From positions 21,086-85,085 of the forward strand of contig JBPCKA010000021.1 of assembly GCA_051004735.1 (NCBI GenBank): DNA of 64,000 nt. Direction: 5' to 3'. The notes below the pieces were generated by a model. It was not told the origin of the DNA, did not search any database, and saw only the letters and a list, made by a program, of their open reading frames with translations. This DNA is from Euzebya sp051004735. Lineage in GTDB: Bacteria > Actinomycetota > Nitriliruptoria > Euzebyales > Euzebyaceae. How positions within the stretch are numbered: the stretch's first letter is position 1; each line of letters begins with the position of its first letter. A program made the position numbers and the translations under genes. Of the stretch, positions 15,933 to 23,649 are shown piece after piece.

Positions 15933-16412
15933 ATGCAACCACTCAGCCCTCGAGTCGTGGAACTGTTCAAGGACGCCTTGACCTTCGAACTCACCGTGAC
16001 CAACACCTATTTCCTGCATGCTCGCATGCTGCAGAACTGGGGTCTGGGCCGGCTGGGGAAGGTGTTCTACGACTACTCGATCGATGAGATGAAGGATGCC
16101 GACGAGTTGATCGAGCGGATCCTGATGTTTGACGGGCTGCCCAACGTCCAGAAGTTGAACGCAATCACCATCGGTGAGGACGCTGAGGAGATGCTCAGGA
16201 TGGCGCTTGACAGTGAGAAGGAGGCCATCGCGAGCTTCAATTCGGCTGCACAGGAATGCCATGACCTGGGAGACCACGGTTCTGCCAAGGTCTTTGAGGA
16301 GATGGTGTTGGACGAAGAACGGCACGCCGACTGGTTTGAAGGGCAACTGGATGCCATCGAGCGGGTTGGCATTCAGAACTATCTGGCCCAGCAACTGCAC
16401 GCGGACGAGTAG
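15933..16412 (+). CDS. bfr: Bacterioferritin
   Basis: A 159-residue four-helix ferritin of the bacterioferritin group, storing iron in a 24-mer. The haem-ligand methionine is present in SIDEMKDAD (Met53). Ferroxidase ligands by alignment to E. coli Bfr are Glu19, Glu52, Glu95, Glu128 and His131, but the position of E. coli His54 is Asp55 here (EMKDAD instead of EMKHAD). That could change di-iron chemistry. AAGGA lies upstream of the ATG. bfd, its probable electron donor, is 2 kb upstream with leuA in between. Confidence 0.92.
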   Translation: MQPLSPRVVELFKDALTFELTVTNTYFLHARMLQNWGLGRLGKVFYDYSIDEMKDADELIERILMFDGLPNVQKLNAITIGEDAEEMLRMALDSEKEAIASFNSAAQECHDLGDHGSAKVFEEMVLDEERHADWFEGQLDAIERVGIQNYLAQQLHADE

Positions 16413-16466
16413 GTCGATACCCGTCCGCTTCGTCCTGAAGCCGGTCGGGCGCATACGGTGTCGAGG

Positions 16467-17441
16467 ATGATTGCCTCCATCCCCGTGCCCCCCTTCAGCG
16501 GTATTGATTTTGGGTTCACCGAGGTCCGTATCTACGGGGTGCTGATCGCCACCGCCGTGCTGGTCGCCGCCAGTTGGACCCGCAAGCGATACCAGAGCTT
16601 CGGGGGAGATGGTGAACTTGCGGATCGGGTGACCATCTGGGCCGTTGTCCTGGCCTTCGTTGGCGCTCGCGGCGCCTACGTCCTGCCGCGGCTGGGACGG
16701 TTCACCGATGATCCGCTGGGAGTGTTCCAGGTGTGGGAGGGCGGGCTGGCGCTGTTCGGTGGCCTGACCGTCGGTCTGGTCGTCCTGGTCGTGCTGATGC
16801 GGCGATGGGGTGGCGACTTTCCCGCCTTCATGGACGGTCTGGCCCCGGCACTGCCGTTGGCGCAGGCCATCGGACGGTTGGGGAACTATTTCAACCAGGA
16901 GTTGTACGGGACACCGACCGATCTGCCGTGGGGCGTCGTGATCGAGAATCCCATCAGAGGCGAGGCGCCCCTGACGACATTTCACCCCACGTTCCTGTAT
17001 GAATCTCTGGCAAACCTCGTGCTGATGGGTGTGATCCTGCGGCTACAGCGGACAGACCGTATGAAGAAGGGGACGCTGATCCTGGTCTATGCGATCGGGT
17101 ATGGCGTCATCCGCTTCCTGCTGGAACTGATCCGCACGGACACGACCTTCCGAGTGCTGGGACTGTCTCGCAACGCCATCGTGGCCGCGGTGTTCGTCGT
17201 GGTCGGGCTGGCCCTGCTGCGACAGCGGCAGCGCCGAGCCGACCTGCCCGTCGTCGGCACGGCTGCGGTGGAACTGCACGACAGCACGGCGGAAGAAGAC
17301 ACTGACCAAGATGAACCGGGGGAGGCGTCAGCTGTGTTTGTCGGGATCACGGAAGCGGATCAGGATCACGGCGGCGACGGCGACCAGGGCAGCGATGCCA
17401 AGCGCGACCCCAACGAAGGGGGAGAGGCCGTCACCGACTGA
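16467..17441 (+). CDS. lgt: Phosphatidylglycerol-prolipoprotein diacylglyceryl transferase
   Basis: Lgt (324 aa) attaches diacylglycerol to the lipobox cysteine of exported prolipoproteins, the first step of lipoprotein maturation in the membrane. The signature GRLGNYFNQELYG lies near residue 138, with FHPTFLYES and YGVIRFLLELIRTD further on, and about seven membrane segments. I chose ATG 16467 because MIASIPVPPF matches family N-termini; a GTG lies 9 bases upstream. The C-terminal acidic tail overlaps the convergent copC-like gene by 114 bases. At least three lipoprotein substrates are encoded in this window. Confidence 0.93.
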   Translation: MIASIPVPPFSGIDFGFTEVRIYGVLIATAVLVAASWTRKRYQSFGGDGELADRVTIWAVVLAFVGARGAYVLPRLGRFTDDPLGVFQVWEGGLALFGGLTVGLVVLVVLMRRWGGDFPAFMDGLAPALPLAQAIGRLGNYFNQELYGTPTDLPWGVVIENPIRGEAPLTTFHPTFLYESLANLVLMGVILRLQRTDRMKKGTLILVYAIGYGVIRFLLELIRTDTTFRVLGLSRNAIVAAVFVVVGLALLRQRQRRADLPVVGTAAVELHDSTAEEDTDQDEPGEASAVFVGITEADQDHGGDGDQGSDAKRDPNEGGEAVTD

Positions 17442-17966
17442 TTGGACTGCGGTGACCGCCTCCGAATTGCTGGCCATTGCCTCCGATGGCCTGGCGACGG
17501 GCTGGCTGGCGACGGACGGGCTGGTCGCAGGAGTCGGGCCGGTCGTACTGACTTGGGGCTGAACTGTTGGTGGGGGTGGTGAGGGGGCGGGCGTGCGCAC
17601 GTTTTGGGGGGGATCGAACACGAAGGACACCTCCCCACTGACAAGATCTCCATCGTCGGCGACCACCGTGAATGCGACCGCATGGTCACCGGGGGTGACA
17701 GCCAGATTGAGGGGGATGAGGACCTGAGTTCCCTCGACGGTGGCCGGGGCCGCCACCAGGTCATCGCCATTTGGGTCGATGACGGTCACCAGTACGTCAC
17801 CAGGCGACAACGCTTCTGTGAACGTCAAGATCACCTCACTGGGAGGATCCTGGACCACAGCTCCGTCTGCCGGGGATGACTCAGCAAGGTCGGTGTGGGC
17901 CAAGGCCGGCGTGGCGTGGAGCAACACGCCGATCATGATGATGAGCGCCGTTCGCAGCAATCGCAT
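17328..17966 (-). CDS. CopC-domain exported protein with C-terminal membrane anchor
   Basis: This protein (212 aa from the ATG at 17966) has a signal peptide ending ALA, leaving His24 as the mature N-terminal residue, as in CopC copper-binding proteins. The single CopC domain (AHTDLAESSPADGAVV to VSGEVSFVF) is followed by a Pro/Ser/Thr-rich linker and a C-terminal membrane helix (VGVALGIAALVAVAAVILIRF). The second Cu(II) histidine, normally in a DGHPVSG-type motif, is replaced: the sequence is DDGDLVSG, with Asp107 in its place. Copper binding is therefore uncertain. It overlaps the lgt 3' end on the opposite strand. Confidence 0.82.
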   Translation of the reverse strand: MRLLRTALIIMIGVLLHATPALAHTDLAESSPADGAVVQDPPSEVILTFTEALSPGDVLVTVIDPNGDDLVAAPATVEGTQVLIPLNLAVTPGDHAVAFTVVADDGDLVSGEVSFVFDPPQNVRTPAPSPPPPTVQPQVSTTGPTPATSPSVASQPVARPSEAMASNSEAVTAVQSVGDGLSPFVGVALGIAALVAVAAVILIRFRDPDKHS

Positions 17967-18007
17967 GCCGCCACGGTACGCCGATGCGAGCTCGCCTCGA
18001 GCGTCGG

Positions 18008-18292
18008 CTACTTGACGACGTGCAGTCGGCGCTGCCCGTGGTCTCGGTCGTGTACCTGCTGGCCCGCCGCATAGGTCGCGACCAGTCGGCCAACCGCCGC
18101 CCCCACGGCCATCGCTGCGGTCCACTTGATCGCCTGGGCCCAGCCGACTCCGGCGGTGCTTGGATCAACCGGAGGCGAAGAGGAATGACGCGAACGGTAG
18201 GCCCGGCTGATTGCCGCCCTGACGCCGATGGCGCCGACGATGCCTGCCAGGCGGGGTAACTGCTGAGTCATGAAAGTGGTGTTCTGCGCCAT
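18008..18292 (-). CDS. DUF4235 family small membrane protein
   Basis: A 94-residue protein with two hydrophobic stretches (LPRLAGIVGAIGVRAAIS and KWTAAMAVGAAVGRLVATYAA). The pattern GWAQAIKWTAAMAVGAAVGRL agrees with the actinobacterial DUF4235 family as I remember it, whose function is unknown. It lies 41 bases upstream of the CopC-like gene on the same strand, so they may share a transcript. A palindrome GCGAGCTCGC (17986-17995) sits between them. Confidence 0.65.
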   Translation of the reverse strand: MAQNTTFMTQQLPRLAGIVGAIGVRAAISRAYRSRHSSSPPVDPSTAGVGWAQAIKWTAAMAVGAAVGRLVATYAAGQQVHDRDHGQRRLHVVK

Positions 18293-18388
18293 ACCCCCGT
18301 CCTACCCCGGCCAGCTCTCCAGCACTCCCCCTGTCGGCTCGTGCGAGATGGTTTGGCAACCATGCCCCCACGACATGATGATGCGGTC

Positions 18389-19369
18389 ATGCAACGAGAC
18401 CTACCGATTCGCCCGCGACGGAACCGACACAGCGACGGCATACGAGCCTTGGTCCGAGAGACCACCGTGACCCCCGACGACCTGATCCTGCCGGTATTCA
18501 TCCACGAGGACGATGAGGACGTCCCCCTTGAGTCGATGCCAGGCGCGACCCGTTGGAGCGTTCAGGGCGTCGTCGCCGAAGTCGGTCGCGCCGCAGCGTT
18601 GGGCATCCGGGGCGTCGTGCTGTTCCCCAAAATCGAGGAGCAGTTGAAGAGCGCGAGGGGCGCGGAGTGTCACAACGCCGACGGGTTGGTTCCTCGCGTG
18701 ATCGACGCGATCAAACATGCTCATCCGCAGATGCTTGTCATCACCGACGTGGCGCTGGATCCCTACTCCGACGCCGGACACGACGGCATCGTGGGCCCTG
18801 ATGGACGGGTGCTGAACGACCAGACCGTGGAGGTCCTGACCCGCCAGGCGCTGTGCCATGCCCGCGCCGGGGCAGACATCATCGCGCCCAGCGACATGAT
18901 GGATGGACGTGTCCAGGCGATCCGTGAGGGACTGGACGGTGAAGGATTCACCACCACCGCCATCATGGCCTACACCGCCAAATACGCCTCTGCCTTCTAC
19001 GGCCCGTTCCGGGGTGCGCTTGACTCCGCGCCGAAGGAGGGCGACAAGATGGGTTACCAGATGGACCCGGCCAACGCCCGGGAGGCATTGCGCGAATACG
19101 ATCTGGACCTGAGCGAGGGTGCGGACATTGTGATGGTCAAGCCCGCGGGGCCCTATCTGGACGTGATTCGACGGATCGCCGAGGTGTCGAGGATTCCGGT
19201 GGCGGCCTATCAGGTCTCAGGGGAGTACCTGATGCTCACAGCGGCCGCGGCAGACGGGTGGCTGGATCGCCGCGCGATCGTCCTTGAGAGCCTGACCGGG
19301 ATCAAAAGGGCGGGCGCCGACATCATCCTGAGCTACTTCGCCACCGACGCGGCGGAGTGGTTGCACTAG
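18389..19369 (+). CDS. hemB: Delta-aminolevulinic acid dehydratase (porphobilinogen synthase)
   Basis: HemB (326 aa) condenses two 5-aminolevulinate molecules to porphobilinogen in haem, sirohaem and cobalamin synthesis. The Schiff-base lysines are in IMAYTAKYASAFYGPFRGA (near residue 199) and MVKPAGPYLD (near residue 252). The zinc cysteines of the E. coli enzyme are absent: the corresponding stretch is DVALDPYSDAGHDG, the Asp-rich magnesium-type version. ATG 18389 gives the usual length and an N-terminus rich in Arg (IRPRRNR), as in relatives. An ATG at 18362 is also possible. Confidence 0.93.
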   Translation: MQRDLPIRPRRNRHSDGIRALVRETTVTPDDLILPVFIHEDDEDVPLESMPGATRWSVQGVVAEVGRAAALGIRGVVLFPKIEEQLKSARGAECHNADGLVPRVIDAIKHAHPQMLVITDVALDPYSDAGHDGIVGPDGRVLNDQTVEVLTRQALCHARAGADIIAPSDMMDGRVQAIREGLDGEGFTTTAIMAYTAKYASAFYGPFRGALDSAPKEGDKMGYQMDPANAREALREYDLDLSEGADIVMVKPAGPYLDVIRRIAEVSRIPVAAYQVSGEYLMLTAAAADGWLDRRAIVLESLTGIKRAGADIILSYFATDAAEWLH

Positions 19370-19411
19370 GATTGGGTCCATTCGGCCCCTATCCTGCCGG
19401 TTTCAACTACT

Positions 19412-19798
19412 TCATAACCACAGCACCCAACCAGCCGAACCGGTCGGCTGGTAGCGATACAGCGGGCGCCCGACAAACAGGTCAGGGTCCACTGGACCGA
19501 AATGGCGTGAATCGGTACTCCTTGGTGGGTTGTCCCCCACGACCCAGACCCGGCCGTCGGCTTCCCTGGAGGCACATCGCTTGACCATCAGCCGTCCCGG
19601 CTGTCGCGGATCGGTGATGACCAGCAGTCGACCGGCTGCCGGTGGCAGACCCAGCACCACCAGGTGATCGCCGGGGAACAGGGTCGGGGTCATGCTGTGT
19701 CCCTGGACCCTGAGTCGCGGCAGGGCCAACACCGCGCCGGTCAGCGCCACCCCGCTCACACCGAGAACGATCAGGACATGCGTCAGTCGTTGAAACAT
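19412..19798 (-). CDS. sodX: Signal-peptidase-like nickel-SOD maturation protease
   Basis: A 128-residue S26-family serine protease with an N-terminal membrane helix (THVLIVLGVSGVALTGAVLAL). The catalytic Ser is in VQGHSMTPTLFPGDHLVV, the catalytic Lys in LMVKRC, and the VVGDNPPRSTDSRHFGPV box is typical of leader peptidases. It is divergently transcribed from the nickel superoxide dismutase gene, 51 bases away. This pairing is the known arrangement for the protease that removes the SodN propeptide and exposes the nickel hook. Confidence 0.88.
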   Translation of the reverse strand: MFQRLTHVLIVLGVSGVALTGAVLALPRLRVQGHSMTPTLFPGDHLVVLGLPPAAGRLLVITDPRQPGRLMVKRCASREADGRVWVVGDNPPRSTDSRHFGPVDPDLFVGRPLYRYQPTGSAGWVLWL

Positions 19799-19849
19799 GG
19801 GTATGTAGAGTGTGACCGCTCAACCCGCCCATTATGCAAGGAGAACCCT

Positions 19850-20260
19850 ATGCTCCGGCGATTGTTCGCCCTAACCGACCGCTTCACGACTGTGGAGACG
19901 GTGTCAGCCCACTGTGACCTCATGTGCGGTGTCTACGATCCTGCACAGGCCCGTATCGAGGCCGAGTCCGTCATGAAGTGCGCCGAGAAGTACCAGGATT
20001 CCGATGACCCAGTCTTTCGGCAGCGGGCCATCACGATCAAGGAGGAGCGGGCGGAACTGGTCAAGCACCACTTGTCCGTGCTGTGGACCGACTACTTCAA
20101 GCCTCCTCATGTGGAGCAGTTCCCGCAGTTGCACGACCTGTTCTGGCGTGCGATCAAGCAGGCCGGTGACGCGAAGAAGTCGGTGGATCCCGCCGATGGG
20201 CAGAAGTTGCTGGACTTGATCTCAGAGATCTCCGACATCTTTGCCGAGACCAAGAAGTAG
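19850..20260 (+). CDS. sodN: Nickel superoxide dismutase with variant hook
   Basis: SodN (136 aa) dismutes superoxide using nickel bound by the N-terminal hook of the processed protein. A 20-residue propeptide precedes mature His21-Cys22, and the hook reads HCDLMCGVYDPAQARIEAES. The usual sequence is HCDLPCG; the hook Pro is Met here, while the nickel ligands (His1, Cys2, Cys6 of the mature protein) are intact. The ATG at 19850 has AAGGAGA five bases upstream. The 3' end overlaps the convergent pucR-like gene by 39 bases. Confidence 0.93.
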   Translation: MLRRLFALTDRFTTVETVSAHCDLMCGVYDPAQARIEAESVMKCAEKYQDSDDPVFRQRAITIKEERAELVKHHLSVLWTDYFKPPHVEQFPQLHDLFWRAIKQAGDAKKSVDPADGQKLLDLISEISDIFAETKK

Positions 20261-21730
20261 GTCTGTCTCAGCCTGAGCGGTGTCGACCAACCATGCATCC
20301 TCATCGGAGGTGATGGCCTGGCGCACCGCTCGCTGGGATTCGATGATCTTGACCGCCACGTGCGCAGACAGGCGGTCATCAGCCTGCGACAGGTCAAGCC
20401 TGGTCAGGTCCTCGACACGGCGGATGCGGTAGGAGATCGTGTTGGTGTGCACCCGAAGGCGTCGCGCAGCCTGTTTCAGGCTGGCGTGTTCATGCAGGTA
20501 GACCGAGAGGGTCCCGATCAGATCAAGGCTGTGCGTCGCCTCGTAGGTGATCAGTTCCCCTAGGACCTCCTCCGCGAATCGCCAGAGCTGCCGCATGTCG
20601 CCGATCTGCAGCAGCAGTCGGTAGATCCCCAGATCGTCATACGCCACGACTCCGCCGGCCCGGCCTACTCGTACTCCAAGGTCGATCGCGTGATTGGCCT
20701 GCTGCAATCCTTGAGGTGCTGCTTCCGGTCGTTCCAGTCGCTCGCTCAGTCCACAGGTGAGTTGAACCTCCACGGAACGCCGTGCCAGGAGACCGCTCAC
20801 ACTCTCCAGGGCAGTGGTCACCCGTTGTGGTGTGGTGTCTCGACTCCCGTCCCCCTCCGGCTGCGCTGGCAGCAGCAGGACCAGATCGGAGCCGCGGACG
20901 GCCGTGATCGCTTCGGGGACGCGCGCGGCCAGAAGCCGTGTCAACTCCTCGGCCATCTCGGGGGACAGCATCATTCTCCTGCGGCGCTCTTGGGTCGTCC
21001 TTGCGCCCAACACGCCCACCCGAAAGGCCTGGGTTCGCGCCAGCCCCAGGATCGCTGCCTTTCGGCCGGCGTCCTGATCGTCCAGGAAGTTGCCGCTCAC
21101 CAGTGCATCAAGGACGGCGGCCCGGTATCGCTGCCCCAGGTCGATGCTGGTCTGCTGATGCGCCAGAGTCAGGGCGAACAGGGTGGCTGCATAGGTGGTG
21201 ATCAGCAGGTCGATATCGTCGGACTCGTCCTGATCTGATGAATCCGTCACCAGGAGATATCCCAGCGTGGTGTCACCCACCGTGATTGGCGTGGCTACAC
21301 ACCCGTGTTCCAGGGACGAGCCGGGTACAGCGGGGACCCGCAGTGTCCGCCGCTCGTGGGCCAGCATGCTCAGCAAGCGTCCGGCACTGTCATCCCATGG
21401 GTTCCATACTTCGACAGAGTCCTTCCCGTCCCCACTGGCCTGCGCTATGACATGAAATGAGGAATCCAGTAGCACCACAGCCTTGTTCACCATTTCGGCG
21501 AACACTCCCGTCAGTTCCTGTGGATCGGCACCACGTAACGCCGTGTCGCCGACGCGATCCACGATCGCGATCATTCGCCGGTACAGCGCGTTTTGCTTGG
21601 ACAGTCCACTGAGGACGTCCGGCAGTCGTTGCGGGTCTGCTTCGGCCCCTTCGGCCCCCTCGGCCCCCTCGGCGGACACGCCGGTCCCGGTCCCGGATCG
21701 TGGCTTGCCCCAGTCCGGCTGGGCACTCAT
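20222..21730 (-). CDS. PucR/CdaR-family transcriptional regulator
   Basis: A 502-residue regulator. The N-terminal half fits a GAF-like sensory region (VNKAVVLLDSSFHVIAQASG, VATPITVGDTTLGYLLV). The middle fits the degenerate GGDEF-like region of CdaR proteins. The C-terminus is a PucR-type helix-turn-helix: SLDLIGTLSVYLHEHASLKQ followed by RRLRVHTNTISYRIRRVEDL. Such proteins often control purine, sugar-acid or amino-acid catabolism. The ATG overlaps the stop of the upstream homocysteine methyltransferase fusion gene by 4 bases, suggesting translational coupling. A short EGA tandem repeat lies in the N-terminus (near 21650-21672). Confidence 0.88.
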   Translation of the reverse strand: MSAQPDWGKPRSGTGTGVSAEGAEGAEGAEADPQRLPDVLSGLSKQNALYRRMIAIVDRVGDTALRGADPQELTGVFAEMVNKAVVLLDSSFHVIAQASGDGKDSVEVWNPWDDSAGRLLSMLAHERRTLRVPAVPGSSLEHGCVATPITVGDTTLGYLLVTDSSDQDESDDIDLLITTYAATLFALTLAHQQTSIDLGQRYRAAVLDALVSGNFLDDQDAGRKAAILGLARTQAFRVGVLGARTTQERRRRMMLSPEMAEELTRLLAARVPEAITAVRGSDLVLLLPAQPEGDGSRDTTPQRVTTALESVSGLLARRSVEVQLTCGLSERLERPEAAPQGLQQANHAIDLGVRVGRAGGVVAYDDLGIYRLLLQIGDMRQLWRFAEEVLGELITYEATHSLDLIGTLSVYLHEHASLKQAARRLRVHTNTISYRIRRVEDLTRLDLSQADDRLSAHVAVKIIESQRAVRQAITSDEDAWLVDTAQAETDLLLGLGKDVGDL

Positions 21731-23466
21731 GTGGGTCCCCGTCCCCGGCGTAGTGCAGTGATCAGTTCGATGGTGCGATCATCGCCCACGGTCGTGGTCG
21801 GCAGCAGAACCCCCGCCACCATGTGACGAAGCTTCTCGATGGTTTCCATCTGAGCGTTGGACCCGAGGACTGCGATCACTGGGACGTCTACACGTTGTGT
21901 GAGCAACGACAGCACCCGTTCGGTCTCCGCCACGTGCACGATCGGGTCGGTGAGCAGGAAATGAGCTCCGGCCCGAACGCGATCCTCTGCGGATTGCAGC
22001 GCATGATCCAGGTCCTCTACCGAAGAATGGGCCGTGGCGCCGATCACGAATCGCGTACGCTCCGGCGCGGTGATACCGCGCCAGTCCACGCCGGTGTTCA
22101 GGCCCGCCAGTGCACGGACCAGGCGGACGGAGTCCACATCCCACAGCGATCCGGGGTCGGGGTAACTCCCCGCGACCCGTGGCGTCCCGGTTCGGCACAC
22201 AACGACGTTGATCCCCAGAGCGTGGGCTCCCAATAGGTCAGCCTGAAGGGCGGCCAAGGTCCGGTCGGATGTCTCGATGGAGAGAATGACATCACTACCG
22301 ATGCGCTCCCGAAGAAGCACAGCGGCCGCGATGGGGTTGACGCGTGCGGCGGGAGGGTCCGGATGTGTGACGGCCAGCATGTCCACCCCGGATGCCACCA
22401 GTCGTTCACCCTGTGCAATGAACTCCGCAAGATCCTGCCCCCTGGGCGCGTGGAGTCCCGCGATCACCACGAACTCCTCCGACCGAGGCCAGCGCACCGG
22501 CGGCACCGCATCTGCGGGGGTGCCCACCCTGGCAGGATCGGTAGGAACCTGCTGGCCAGTCGGCGCTGATCTGCTGCTTGGCTGGACGTCGGCCATGGCA
22601 TCGGTGACAGCCCGGATGTGGGCGGGCGTTGTTCCGCAGCAGCCTCCGACCAGCGTTGCACCGGCCCCTACGAAGGCCACGGCCGCGTCGGCAAAGGAGT
22701 CGGTGTTGTAGGCATAGCGCAGTTGGTGTCCCAGGCGATGCGGCATTCCGGCGTTGGGCTGCACTGAGACGGGCAAGGACGTGTGGGCCGCCAGCTCGGC
22801 CACCACCTCCAGTAGCGCCTCGGGTCCAACCGTGCAGTTGGCGCCGATGGCGACCACGGCCGATTCCGACAAGACGGTTGCGACTGTATGGGGATCCTCC
22901 CCTCGTAGCGTCCGGCCATCGGTGGAGAAGGTCATCTGGGCGATGATCGGACGATCGCTCTCCGCAGTCGCCACCTCGACAGCCTGAACCAGGGATGCCA
23001 GGTCTCCGAACGTTTCCAGGATGATCAAGTCCACCCAGTTCGCCAGCGCCGCGATCTGTTCAGCCAGCAGTGAGGATCGCTGCGCATCGGCCAGGTGGCC
23101 TGCGTCACTGGTGCTCAGGACCGGTCCGACGCTACCCGCCACCAGGACTGGAGAGACGCTGTCCCTGGCCGCTTCCCGGGCCAGACGGGCACCTGCAATG
23201 TTGATCTCCACGATCTGGTCGGCCATACCCGACTGCCCCAACCGAAGGCGGTTGGCATCGAAGGTGTTGGTCTGCAATAGCGCCGCTCCCGCCGCGACAT
23301 AGGCCGCATGCAGATCCCGGACGAGTTCGGGCTGAGTCAGGTTCAACTCCGACGGTGAGCGGTCGAGTCGCACGCCGGCAGAGTGCAGCATTGTTCCCAT
23401 GGCCCCGTCACAAACCACGATCCGTTCCCTGAGTGAGTCACGCATCGACTGGAGTTCAGCTGTCAC
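21727..23466 (-). CDS. Homocysteine S-methyltransferase / methylenetetrahydrofolate reductase-like fusion
   Basis: The N-terminal half (to about residue 300 of 579) is a homocysteine methyltransferase domain. It starts IVVCDGAMGTMLHSAGV and has zinc ligands in IGANCTVGPE and VGGCCGTTPAHI. The C-terminal half resembles MTHFR: LQADLLGAHALGINVVVCRTG, DVDSVRLVRALAGLN and RAGAHFLLTDPIV. This is the architecture of Bacillus YitJ, which could make the methyl donor and transfer the methyl group to homocysteine. I chose GTG 23466, preceded by GGGAGG; upstream ATGs at 23487 and 23511 lack comparable sites. It is divergent from a MetE-like gene and coupled to pucR. Confidence 0.85.
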   Translation of the reverse strand: MTAELQSMRDSLRERIVVCDGAMGTMLHSAGVRLDRSPSELNLTQPELVRDLHAAYVAAGAALLQTNTFDANRLRLGQSGMADQIVEINIAGARLAREAARDSVSPVLVAGSVGPVLSTSDAGHLADAQRSSLLAEQIAALANWVDLIILETFGDLASLVQAVEVATAESDRPIIAQMTFSTDGRTLRGEDPHTVATVLSESAVVAIGANCTVGPEALLEVVAELAAHTSLPVSVQPNAGMPHRLGHQLRYAYNTDSFADAAVAFVGAGATLVGGCCGTTPAHIRAVTDAMADVQPSSRSAPTGQQVPTDPARVGTPADAVPPVRWPRSEEFVVIAGLHAPRGQDLAEFIAQGERLVASGVDMLAVTHPDPPAARVNPIAAAVLLRERIGSDVILSIETSDRTLAALQADLLGAHALGINVVVCRTGTPRVAGSYPDPGSLWDVDSVRLVRALAGLNTGVDWRGITAPERTRFVIGATAHSSVEDLDHALQSAEDRVRAGAHFLLTDPIVHVAETERVLSLLTQRVDVPVIAVLGSNAQMETIEKLRHMVAGVLLPTTTVGDDRTIELITALRRGRGPT

Positions 23467-23542
23467 CTTGTTCCTCCCAACGGGCATGTGGTCAACCCCC
23501 AACCCAGTCAAAGCATAGTGGCGTGGAAATGGATCAACGGGA

Positions 23543-23560
23543 AAGGGTCATTTGACCCTT
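23543..23560. promoter_or_regulatory. Perfect inverted repeat between two methionine-synthesis genes
   Basis: AAGGGTCA-TT-TGACCCTT is an 8-bp perfect dyad in the 183-base region between two divergent homocysteine-methyltransferase-type genes. A further GACCCTT follows directly at 23561-23567. The size and position suit a dimeric repressor operator, but the regulator is unknown. Confidence 0.45.
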
Positions 23561-23649
23561 GACCCTTCGAGGAGGGCAGGAGTAGCGTCGCAACTGGTGA
23601 GACAGACCGGTCTCCCTTCGTGTTCTGCCCCAACTGAAGGAGCAATACC

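Noticed and set aside
15828..16985. 385-codon reverse frame over bfr and lgt
   Set aside because: Both forward genes have clear catalytic or ligand motifs, and the reverse translation has none.
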